DNA of 64,000 nt from Brachyhypopomus gauderio. Its lineage: Eukaryota; Chordata; Actinopteri; Gymnotiformes; Hypopomidae. How positions within the stretch are numbered: position 1 is the stretch's first letter; each line of letters begins with the position of its first letter. The notes beneath the pieces were generated by a model that was not told the origin of the DNA, ran no database searches, and saw only the letters and a program-made list of their open reading frames with translations. Below, piece after piece: positions 32,061 through 43,100 of the stretch. A program made the position numbers and the translations under genes. The DNA is taken from the NCBI RefSeq assembly GCF_052324685.1, contig NC_135225.1, positions 5,767,758-5,831,757 on the forward strand. Direction: 5' to 3'.

Positions 32061-35000
32061 GCAGCACATTCTTTCCCAGACATCAGAGCAGACCCATGAA
32101 CTGGCTCTCATTGTTCTTGGGACCGTGATAAGAAAAATGTGCTCTGCTAACATGTGCAACCTGCAGGTAAATATGAAAAACATGTGCTCTGCTAACATTC
32201 ATAATTCTACAAGTAGAACTTGGATATTCAGAAAGAACCTGTATTCAGAAAAGAATACCTGAATATTCACAAAATACCTTGTTCCTAAGCCTAAGCCATC
32301 AGTCATACCTCAGTATCACACAGATATGAAATGAAAGGACAATCAGTTAGCAGGCCAAACCTGGATACCTTGAAAATTAAACACAGCACATGGAGCTGGA
32401 ATGAAATTCCTAAAGCTCAGAGATACACACGGACCCCTTTCCACACCAGACTGAAAACATATCTGTTCTCCTGTGCCTTTCAGATCAATTACTACTACAT
32501 ATACTACTGATATTGTTTTTGCCGAAATTTTTTTTAGGTTTGCACTACTAATTCATATCTTTGATTTTATGCACTTTCATTAGTTATATGTATTTCAATT
32601 AAACTTGTATCTGATTATTTTTCTTTAACCTTCAATTTGATAATTCATCTTTCTTTTCATGTTTTTTTTCTTCATTTTTAATATTTCATCACATAATTTG
32701 TTTTCTATTAAAATCAACTATATTTGACTTTGTTTTCTAACATTGTTTTTGTTACTTTTTTTCATTTTGTGGAAAAAACCTTCTTGAGATGTTAGATCTC
32801 AGGATAATAAGTTTATTTACACTTTATTTAAAGTATTTTTGAGGCACTTTGTATTGTTGCTGTGTAAGTGCTACATAAATACATTTTCCTTGCCATATTT
32901 CTCTTTCAAGGAAGTGAAGGATGCTAAGCAGGTTCTTCTTGAAGGAGTGAATGCATCCAAAGATGAAACCGAGCTTAGGTCATACCTACTAGCCTTTAAA
33001 AGTGCCCTTCTTCCAGAAACTGTGCCTATACTTCTCGAGTACATTGATGTGTCCAATTCACTGTCAAGCATTGTGCTCTCAGCTTTGCAAGGCTTTCCAT
33101 CTAAACATATCACAAAGGAGGTAAAGTAAACTTTGTCTTGCATAATCTCTGGAGCACAATAAACCCATTTCATTTTTAAAACGAATCTATAAAATCAATG
33201 TACATAGGCTATATATATTAACATACTCTGTGGTGTATATTCTTGCCAGGTTAAGGCACATGTGAGGGACATTTTTACGCAAAGAAAGAAGCGCTTCACT
33301 GCTCATGTGCGTCTAGCAGCTGCTCAGCTCCTGCTCACGCATGATCCCTTGCACACAGACGTCAGAGAGGTGATCCAGAGAATAGCAAAGGAAAAACCTG
33401 AGATCTCCAAGTTCCTTACTTCCAAAATAATGAGTCTGTTGTCATCAGATCACCCTGCCAGGTAAGAACTTTTTCAGCTGAGATATTATGTTGACTTTCC
33501 AATGTAATGAGAAAAGGCCATATGCAGTTTTTGCAAAGTAGGGCATTAAAGGACAGTCCAGTTCAATTAGCCAACCCAGACTTCATAGCATGGCTCATTT
33601 TTCAGTGCTGTTTTCCTACTAGTTTGTTAACATACACTTCCTCTTAGGAAGGTCATTCTTAAGGTTTTGAAAGAGTCCAAGCAGAACAATTATTTCCATC
33701 TTGGGCGTGTTGGTTCTTCATCGTCATACACTGGGCTCATGGCAGGTATCAAAACCTTGAAGCTTCCACTTAGTTTTTGTTTTACTTTATTTGTGTAACT
33801 TTACAAGTTCCGTTTTCAAGGTCATATGTAATATTTATTGGGAAGCGTTGGAATATGGAGTTCTGACTTATGTCCTGATTTAATTGAAATGTATTTTTGT
33901 ATATGCATTCAAAACTCTAGAAACCAAGGACATGACTACATTGTATGACTTCGATTTCCTCTTCTCTGATGCTGGATTTCTAAAACAAAGTAATAGTAAT
34001 TTCTTTACTCAGACCAGAGGGAGACATTTGCATTCACTGCAGGTATATGGTCCACACTAATAACGAGCTAGTATGTCAGTAAAACATATAGTGCTGCTAT
34101 AAGTGTGCATTGATTTAAAGCTGTTTATTAAAACTAGTTTTATGGACATTATTATATTTCAAATCTACATATCTGTGCCTACCTTCTCTCCATAAAACTG
34201 CCACTGTTGATGGATTGAGCACAATGTTACATATAACAATAGACATGAAGTTGTCTTTACATGCCACTTATAAGTTACAATGACACGCATTTGAGGTGTT
34301 CTACAATTGTCCAGTGATTGTCTTATATTAAAAGCTATTTTGCGTGTACGTTTCCATCCCAGGTTTCTTTAGAAGTGGCTGGTCTTGACTCCCTGTTTGG
34401 CGGTGAGCCAGGAGAGGAAGAGGAGGATGAAGAGCTCATGGCAGGAATGTCAGCCATGATGCTAGGGGTACAGATCCAGCCCATTCTGTTCTTTAAGGGT
34501 TACGCTGACCTGATGGGCAAGTACTTCTCAGCAGCTGAAGGACCAATGAACATTCTCTCTGGAAATATTCTGGTTGTTGATCAGACACAGGTGTGTCCAA
34601 ATATTTTCAGTCTTGACTTGTTTGAAACTTAATTGTTTAATAAATGTCACAATATTGACCATGGTGCTTTCTGTTAAAATATATTTTAATATGTAAATTT
34701 ACACCTGTGTTTTGCTAACCGTTCAAAGCATTAAGCTAGCATATTTACTATTACCTCATACAGAGTCTAATCCTCCAGTCTGGGCTGGAGACTCGTGGTT
34801 TTTTTCATGGAGCTCTTTCTGTTGATGTGGCAGCTGATTTGGAATTTGGTATATTCAGTCAGGAGTCAAAAAGCTTAGTCAAAAACAAGTATGTGACATA
34901 AGAATTTGTTTATTTTGACATTTACCTCTGTGATAACTAATCTTGTAATGCTGGAGGATCAAATTAATATCTGTATGAATACTTGTTAGAGGTGGTAATG

Positions 35001-35487
35001 TGGACATTTTATGTTTTAAATAATCTCCTTCAATCATCCATTTTTAAATCATCTCCTCAGGTTCTCTCTGGTTGTGAGTGCCAGGGCTGGAGTAGGTGAT
35101 CCACTGATGAGCACCACAGCTGACACCACAGTAGAGATGAACTCCTCAATTGGTTTTGTCACCACTGTTAACTTCTCTGACATGCCTGTGCAGTACTGCT
35201 TGCAGCTTATCAGAGAGCCTCTCCTTTACAGGTATAATATCATGAAAGACCAATTCAGTGCTTTCAGATGTTTACATTATTATACAATGCTAGGCAAGCT
35301 TGAAAGTGCTTATGCAATGCATCACTTTATATTCCTCTCCAGAGAGAGAACATCTACACAAGTTTCTAGTCAAATGAGAAAGAAAACAATTCAACAAAGA
35401 AAGCGAAAATGGACTGTACCAGGAGAAGAGACGGCACTCCACAGGGACAACACGCAGATGTGTAGAAAACTACTTAATGCAGAGTAA
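28786..35487 (+). CDS. Microsomal triglyceride transfer protein large subunit-like
   Basis: Member of the vitellogenin/MTTP lipid-transfer family. MTTP acts in the ER lumen with protein disulphide isomerase and loads lipid onto apolipoprotein B. Exons: 28786..28864, 29053..29073, 29361..29551, 29755..29880, 30147..30254, 30335..30451, 30642..30781, 31034..31187, 31544..31689, 31764..31932, 32065..32166, 32911..33120, 33250..33461, 33648..33745, 33921..34042, 34363..34590, 34764..34888, 35061..35231, 35343..35487. All borders are GT-AG and phases agree, giving 887 residues against 894 in human MTTP. Recognisable family segments are YLLAFKSALLPETVPILLEY, RVGSSSSYTGL, MSAMMLGVQIQPILFFKGYA and a C-terminus with ALHRDNTQMC. 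Residues 1-19 form a signal-peptide-like start (LFAELFLIISCL). An acidic run (about 681-691) precedes the C-terminal lipid-binding part. The first two exons are tentative because they need the weaker of two overlapping donors. Canonical MTTP lies elsewhere in vertebrates, so this is probably a paralogue. Confidence 0.88.
31994..32060 (+). repeat. (TG)n tract against a 3' splice site
   Basis: About 33 TG dinucleotides on the sense strand of the mttp-like gene, ending in ttgcag directly at the start of the 102-nt exon at 32065. The tract stands where a pyrimidine tract is normally found. Confidence 0.95.
32290..32895 (+). repeat. Decayed LINE 3' region in an mttp-like intron
   Basis: The left part (cacaccagactgaaaacata, tctgttctcctgtgcctttc) recalls the end of LINE ORF2 proteins (KTYLFS-type). 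The right end has the fish retroposon tail words ggcactttgtattg and gtgctacataaatacatttt. The T-rich middle is featureless. It is 5'-truncated and non-coding. Confidence 0.55.
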
Positions 35488-35614
35488 ACCAACTGTACCT
35501 GACTGGGTTTATAGCACATAAAGGCCATACAGAATAATGGGGTAGAACATGGAGCTTCAAACACTATGGCTCATCCTGGAATTGTATTGTAATGAATATT
35601 GACACAAATGGGAA

Positions 35615-35620
35615 AATAAA
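35615..35620 (+). terminator. Poly(A) signal of the mttp-like gene
   Basis: AATAAA 128 nt after the stop codon, the first canonical hexamer downstream and at a normal spacing for a short 3' UTR. Confidence 0.65.
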
Positions 35621-35884
35621 TCCACTTTTACCGCATTCAAGTCTTAAATTAAATTGTGCAATTAAGAATATGTATAATGAGGGTAGTCAGTTTTTATAAC
35701 ACAAAAATGTGTCGCATTTCCTCTAGCCTATGCACACTCTTTTCTATTTATTACAGCTGAATTCTTATACATGTTCATACATACACTCTTTCAAACATAC
35801 TCTTTAATGTTTTTTAGTTGTATGGCACAGGTATGCTGTCTGTAACCCATAACATAAAAAATCACCATGTTATAGATGGTGTCA

Positions 35885-35985
35885 TGTCATTATTATTATT
35901 ATTATTATATGTGGTGTCGAGTAATTATTATTATTATTGGTGGTGTCAAATGATAATTATTATTATAGGTGGTGTCAAGTCTGTA
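35885..35985. repeat. (TTA)n cluster with tggtgtca spacers
   Basis: Three short ATT/TTA trinucleotide runs are each followed by a tggtgtc-type word. This suggests a small compound tandem repeat in the space between two convergent genes. Confidence 0.6.
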
Positions 35986-36280
35986 GCCTTTTCTCATAAT
36001 CCTCCTGTCCATTCTAAAATCTCTGATTATTACTGTCTCTGCAACAAATTTTTGTCTTTTTTCTGACTGAAATCAGCACAGCACGTTCGGTGAACACTAA
36101 TCATCTATGCGTACACAACTGCTAGCTTCAGATGAATCTATAGCAACATACACTGCTGAAACAATTATTACATTTGTCTATAAATCAGACAGAAGTCAAC
36201 TATATTGTAAGCTACAGTAATGTAATTTTCTATTTGTCTAGACAGATGTGACTTAATTAAATTAGGAAAAGGTTTAGACA

Positions 36281-36778
36281 AGAGCGCTGGATAGTGCCTT
36301 TAAATAGAGCGCTGGATAATGCCTTTGGAGAGAGCGCTGGATAATGTCTTTAGATAGAGCGCTGAATAGGGCCTTTAGATAGAGCGCTGAATAGTGCCTT
36401 TAGATGGAGCACTGAATGATTCCTTTAGATAGAGCGCTGGATAGTGCCTTTAGATAGAGTGCTGAATGGTTCCTTTAGATAGAGCGCTGGATAGTGTCTT
36501 TAGATAGAGCGCTGGATAGTGTCCTTAGATAGAGCGCTGGATAGTGTCTTTAGATAGAGCGCTGGATAGTGTCTTTAGATAGAGCGCTGGATAGTGTCTT
36601 TAGATAGAGCCCTGGATAGTGTCTTTAGATAGAGCGCTGGATAGTGTCCTTAGATAGAACGCTCAATGATTCCTTTAGATAGAGCGCTGAATAGTCCCTT
36701 TAGATAGAATGCTGAATGGTTCCTTTAGATAGAGCACTCAATAGTGCCTTTAGATAGAGCGCTGAATAATGCCTTTAG
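36281..36778. repeat. 25-bp minisatellite between convergent genes
   Basis: About 20 tandem copies of a 25-bp unit, agatagagcgctggatagtg followed by tcttt, with common variants gctgaat and gcc. Copies 8-16 or so are nearly identical, while both ends are more diverged. It lies between the 3' ends of the mttp-like gene and pald1. Confidence 0.95.
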
Positions 36779-37022
36779 CTTGTGCAGTGTTAATAAAAAG
36801 GTGACCAGCTCAGGTCATATAATTCTCCCCCCCTGCAGAGTTCACTTCCAATTCTAATCTAAGATCAGTTAATTAAGGCTTTAATTAGCATCTGAATATT
36901 AGGTATGTTGGAACCACACTGGGATGCAAACTCCCAGCGACCAGCGTAAAATCACAAATACAAAAAACTAATACAATTTGAAAAGACACTTGACACCAAA
37001 ACTGAATTCAAAGGATTTTAAA

Positions 37023-37028
37023 GGTTTA
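37023..37028 (-). terminator. pald1: Candidate poly(A) signal of pald1
   Basis: ATTAAA on the minus strand about 115 nt past the pald1 stop codon. It is a common variant hexamer. No AATAAA is closer. Confidence 0.35.
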
Positions 37029-37141
37029 ATTCAGCTACAAATCTTCAGGGGAAAACATCAGAATTGTGAATAATTTTTAAAAATGGGTCCTGAAGAGTCA
37101 GTCAGCTGAATGCAAATTATCTGGCAAAAGCTAGCATTCCA

Positions 37142-40100
37142 TTAGATAAACTCTCCACGGATAGGCAGTGAATGGGTGCTATGCTGTTGCCAGCGGCAAC
37201 GCAGACTAGCCAATGGAGAGACGTCGGGATCTTCAAACTCTGCAAAGCCCAGCTGGTTGAGGATGGTGTAGACGCCAGCTTTGGCTGCCACCTACCCAAA
37301 CAAGCAAAAGCAAAAAGACTTATCATGCCGTTTCAGATTACCCTTCATAAACAATACCCCTCTTCAAGGTTTAATTATGTAGGATGATGCAAAACTACTC
37401 TTAAGAGTCTGTGCTACGCAGAGAGAGAGAAAATAAAGACTTGCTTCCAATGTTCAGGCCAAAGACTTTGGCATGTATTACACACCACACATGCTCACAC
37501 CAATCTGTTTTTTATGACCTCTGAACTACCAGAGCCTCCAGGAAAATGGAACAAGAAACACATTTTAAATTTCCCCTTCACTTGTTTTTTTGGACCATGT
37601 CATCCTCAACCAGCAACATTTCTTCAAGAAGAAAAAAAACATTTTGGTTTTAATGTGACGTGCTGCTCTGCAGCTGAAAGACGTCCGTTTGTTGGTATAG
37701 AGAAGCATCAGTCTGACAGTCTGCTCTTGTTAATCAGGGTATTCCCCAAGGATTCTTGGCACCTTGCTTTTTTATCATTTACACCCCGCCTCTTAGTGAC
37801 AACATTTGTCATCATAATTTGAATTTCAATCTTATGCTGACAACATTCAAATTTCTATGAATATTAATCCACCAGATGCATTTCCACTTCTTCCTCTGAG
37901 CTCCAAGACAGAATGTCTCATAATAGGTTGTCTGTGATACTCCTGTTGTCTGTGACAGACTGGTTTGTCTGTGACACTCCTGTTGTCTGTGACACTCCTG
38001 TTGTCTGTGACAGACTGGTTGTCTGTGACACTCCTGTTGTCTGTGACACTCCTGTTGTCTGTGATACTCCTGTTGTCTGTGACAGACTGGTTTGTCTGTG
38101 ACTGGTTTGTCTGTGACACTCCTGTTGTCTGTGACACTCCTGTTGTCTGTGACAGACTGGTTGTCTGTGACACTCCTGTTGTCTGTGACACTCCTGTTGT
38201 CTGTGACAGACTGGTTGTCTGTGACACTCCTGTTGTCTGTGACAGACTGGTTGTCTGTGACACTCCTGTTGTCTGTGACACTCCTGTTGTCTGTGACAGA
38301 CTGGTTGTCTGTGACACTCCTGTTGTCTGTGACACTCCTGTTGTCTGTGACCCTCCTGTTGTCTGTGACCCTCCTGTTGTCTGTGACACTCCTCTTAGTC
38401 CCTCCACCACGGTACATTGCGTCTGTATTCCTTTTCATCCCTGTCTGCTGTTCGAACTGTAAATGATGCGGACAGTCTGTATATGTCCATCTCTGTAACA
38501 TCATCTGCCTGTGCTGGGTGCAGCCTCGTAAAGATGCTGAGATCCTCGGCTAGTACCTCTAGGTTAGACTGTAATTCACTTCTTTTAGGCTTACCATCGA
38601 AATCTTACTGACCTTCCAGCATATACAAAAATACTGTAGCTGGAATCTTGAAACCCTGTAGCTGAAAAAATCTTGAAATCATTTCACTCCCAACCCACTC
38701 CTTCAGCAGATATACTGGTTACCCATAGTTAAACAAATCCAATACAAAATACTATTATTGACATTGAACGCACTTCATGGCCTTGTGCCTTCATATACTG
38801 CAGATTTACTCCATCTACACATTAAGATCCTTTGACACAGTTCTCCTTACTGTCCCCAGGTTTAGACAGTCCGACATGGGGCTTGCTAAACATGAGTGTG
38901 TGAGTGAATTGCAAACCAGTTAAATGTGGTGATTAACATCTGAAATTTAATCTTGAAAGCAAATTGTTGATATGCAGAACGACTACAGAACTGCTAGCAC
39001 AGCATGGATATATCAGCTCTGTTTTTATCCTACATTGATCATTGCACCTGATCCCACCTGACGCATCCAGAGGCTGAAGGGTCGTCTCCAGGAGTCTTTC
39101 TTCTCCAGGTGGAGGTAGCTGTTGAACAGGATGAAGTAAATGTAGCGCTCCAGGTACCACAGGCTCCTCAAACGCAATTGCCCCGCCTCGTCCTCGCATT
39201 TTGCTGTTTTGATCTGAGAAATCATAAAAAAAAAACGTCATTTTGAGATACACATACCAAGACTGACTTAGATATAGATGGACAGACGGATGGACATGGA
39301 AATGTCATGAGTCAATGGACAATCGCCTATATTGTCCTGTAACTGTGCTAAATGAGAGTAAGTTTAAGGGGCAAAGACGCAACTGAAAACACACACAAAA
39401 CCAACCTGTTTATACGAGCACACAATGATCTCCCGCAGGTGGTGATGCATTGGGGTCATTGTCTCACTAACGATGTCTAGGGCCATGTCCACCTGTCTCT
39501 TCACACGGAGACCGTCAGGTAGCAGTCTGACAACCTGCATCACTACCTGAACACAAAGAAAAACACAACAAACCTTCAAACACAAGCAGCTGTGACAAAA
39601 ACACCTAACTACACCAACATAACTACGCCAACATGACTACACTAACCTAACTACACCAATGTAACTACGCCAACATGACTACACTAACCTAACTACACCA
39701 ACGTAACTACGCCAGCATGATTACACAAACATGACTACACCAACATGACTACACTAACCTAACTACACCAACATAACTACACTAACCTAACTATGCCAAC
39801 ATGATTACACTAACCCTAACTACACCAATATAACTACGCCAACATGACTACACCATCATAACTACGCCAACATGACTACACTAACCTAACTACACCAATA
39901 TAACTACGCCAACATGACTACACTAACCTAACTACACCAACATAACTATGTCAACATGACTACACTACATTAACTACACCAACATGAATCCAGAGGGCCA
40001 TTATGCAGATAGCAGTTTAGTTAAGAATTTAACTAACTGTAAGTAGGTCAATTACACTGTAGAAGCACTATTCTAATAATCCCTGGAACAATTTCAGAAA

Positions 40101-43100
40101 AGATGTTATTAAAATATTACAAAAGCACTATATAAAAAACATTATCTTATAAATACTCCAAATGCTCCACCAGTGAAGCACATGTACATGTGATGACAGG
40201 CATGTAGGAACATCTTTCAGATTTTTTACACCAAAATAATATATTTTAGTATATTTATTTATATATTTTTATATATATTTTATATTCCTCCCACAGTCCA
40301 AAAACATGGAGGTTAGGTAAATTGGCAGTCCCTGACAAATTCTCCCTGAGTGTGTGTCTGTGTCTCTCTGTTCAATAAAAAGTAGTGTCTGAGTGTGTGT
40401 GTGTGCTTGTGTTCCCAGTGGTGGATGGTGCTCTGCCACTAGGGTCTGTCCTCTCTCCCCTTCCTGCACCCCATTCAGTCCCCCAGGGGGCTGTGGATCC
40501 CAGTAGAGAGTACGCTGTGCGCAATTGGCTGCCGCTTCTCGCCGGTGTGTGTGTGTGATTGGTTGTCTGTGACTTGTACCGGTGTTAAAATTGTAAAGTG
40601 CCTTGGGTATTCTAAAAGGCACTATAAAAATCGAACATTCATTCATTCATTCAATATATATACATATAGGCTATATATATATATATATATACCTCAAATT
40701 CACCCTTGGTATATTTTGCATCTGGGATGCTCACAATTTCTTCATCTCCACATTCAGGGAAGCCCTGTAGGAAATCGATGTTAAATCATTAAGGCTTATA
40801 AAACATGACTTGGGCTTCCATTCTAGCCTCATGGTATATTTTAATAATTTGTAACTTGCTCACTATTGAAAATGATCATCCACTATGTGCGGTTATGTGT
40901 CGGTGAAATCTTCTGTAAGAAATTGAGAGTGACCTACGTTGAAGTGCCACAGAGTAAGTGTGGCGATCACCATGGCAGAGGTAGTCCGGTCTTTCCCGTC
41001 ACTGCAGTTGAAGATGAAAACAGATCCAGGGTCTTCAGCCAGCCTGTTCTTCATAGCCTCCAACAGCTGGTCAAAGACCTACAGGGCAGCAGTGAGAGTG
41101 AACACTGGTTATGTGATTTCCCAGACACTCCGGACTACACGGAAATGTGGTACGTTGACCTGCGTTGACTTGCGTTGACCTGCGTTGACCTACCTCTTCG
41201 CTGGGAGCACGGCAGTCGGAGACAGGGATGCGCTGGTAAGTAACACCTGCATAGAGGATCTTTTGCTGGGCAAAGAGCTCACTGATAGTACGGCAGCTTT
41301 TCAGCATTCTCATCTGCTTCTCCTGTTCCACAATAACCTCGAGCCACTTCTCACTCTTCAGAATGTCTTCCTTCATTGCCGACTCAAGCGCCTGGAGGAA
41401 CGGTTATTAGTTCTGCTGAGCCAAGTGAATTTTGGTATTGATGATAAGAGTTAGTGAGAGGGTACATGTGACAGGTTCAGCTCTTGGAGATGTTGTATTT
41501 ATTTTTTGCATTGTCTTAGCTGTTTAAAACAGCTGCTCATACTGCGTCATATGTTGTCTTCTTTTGTGTTCATGAATTCCAACGCTTGCATCTCTTGGGA
41601 CGGCTTTAGTGTTTGGACCCTGACACCAGCGGTATTGAAGAGGTGATGTTGATTATGAGGTAGAAGGAAATATTAAATATGAAATACCTCAAGTTGATTG
41701 AGGTTCTGAACACACACTGGGATTGGCTGCTCCAGGCAGGTTGGCTCTCGAGGACAGAACACTTGCCCGTTCCCTTCCACAAGCACTTCCTCCTGTAGAT
41801 TCACCCACAGCATGCTGGAATACTTCCGTTTATCATCCGTAAGGTACGACAGCACCGTGGACACTGCCTAGGACGAGAATCGGCATACTGTTAACTCCCT
41901 GCTCCTTATTTTGCATCGAAACTGCCTAGCAGTGACATAAAACATACTGTACCTCAGAGCTGGGCTGGGCCATGCCATACACAGGCATCTTCAGAACCCG
42001 CCTGAAGTTGGCCACTCTCATTTCCTTGGCTGTACCAAGCATATCTTGTGCCAAAAATCCACTGGCCACCTATCCAACACAACAACAGCTGTCTAATGCA
42101 GTGATGCTGGAACATGTAAGCACGGTGCATTTCTGTTTTCTGTTCCCTGTGCTGTGTATTGGCCTGGTCACAAAAACAGGAGAAGCTCATTTCTAACATT
42201 GCGTCTGGAACAGGACTGATCATGCCAGGGAGAAGCTCAATCTTAGTTCACTGAATGCTCTCCAGTGTCTTTATCAGAAAAAAAGCTTCCCTGCTTGATT
42301 TGTTAGGTACACCTATCTTACAGAGGCTATTTACAGATTCACTGATTTGTCCTGCCCACTTGTCAGCAAGCCCACATTCAACGCCAGTCAGTTGCTGACC
42401 ACAGGAAGACCTCTGACCATATGCTATTTCGGTGTCAGACCATTCTCAGCACAGCAGTGACCCTGACACAGTAGCGGGTGCTGCATCGAGTATGTCAGGC
42501 ACAGCAGTGTTGTTGAAGTTTTTATGTGTCAGTGGCACTGCTGGATTAAGAGTAATCTTCCACCCAGCCAAAATATCTATCCAGAAGTGTCCTGTGGCCA
42601 GACACTGACCCAGATGAAGTGTTGGAGGATGACTAAAATCATCTCTGCATGGAAACAGATGGGCTGCACTCTCTAGATGTACCCCTTAGTGTTTCTAATA
42701 AATAATTTCAAGTTAAATGAATGGGAAGTTGAAATAAGCCACAGCTTTGGGCCTCACGAGTATCCTGGTTCCATCAGAGATGAGATTGGCCGGAGCGGAG
42801 AGCTCAGAGTTGTCCATACAGCCCAGAATCCTGTAGATCCAGGCGTTAGTGTACAGCCACTGAGTGAAGCTCTGGGCAAACATCTGAGGATACTAGACAG
42901 ACAGACAGAGAGTCCATATGAACAAGTAAATGACTGAATGAAGGAACCAGATCGTGTCAAGAGGGTGTGGGAGACAATGAGGAGTATATGAACAGGGGAA
43001 CATTCGTCAGGAAAAGCAGAGAGGAATAGAGAAAGAAATTGTGCAAACATCCCATACAATTGACAAACATGACAGTACCTGATCATGCAGGTAAGCATTG

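Noticed and set aside
36281-36778. CRISPR-like array of regular direct repeats
   Set aside because: Units are contiguous with no unique spacers, in a vertebrate genome. It is a minisatellite.
37812-38504. Long repetitive frames of up to 230 codons on both strands (SVTDNR, VCDTPV, SVTLLL repeats)
   Set aside because: They are the three-frame readout of an 18-bp minisatellite. Frames are open on both strands at once and lie in a pald1 intron.
41160-41192. Tandem ttgacctgcg repeats next to a pald1 donor as a regulatory element
   Set aside because: Only three or four short copies; nothing beyond simple slippage is supported.
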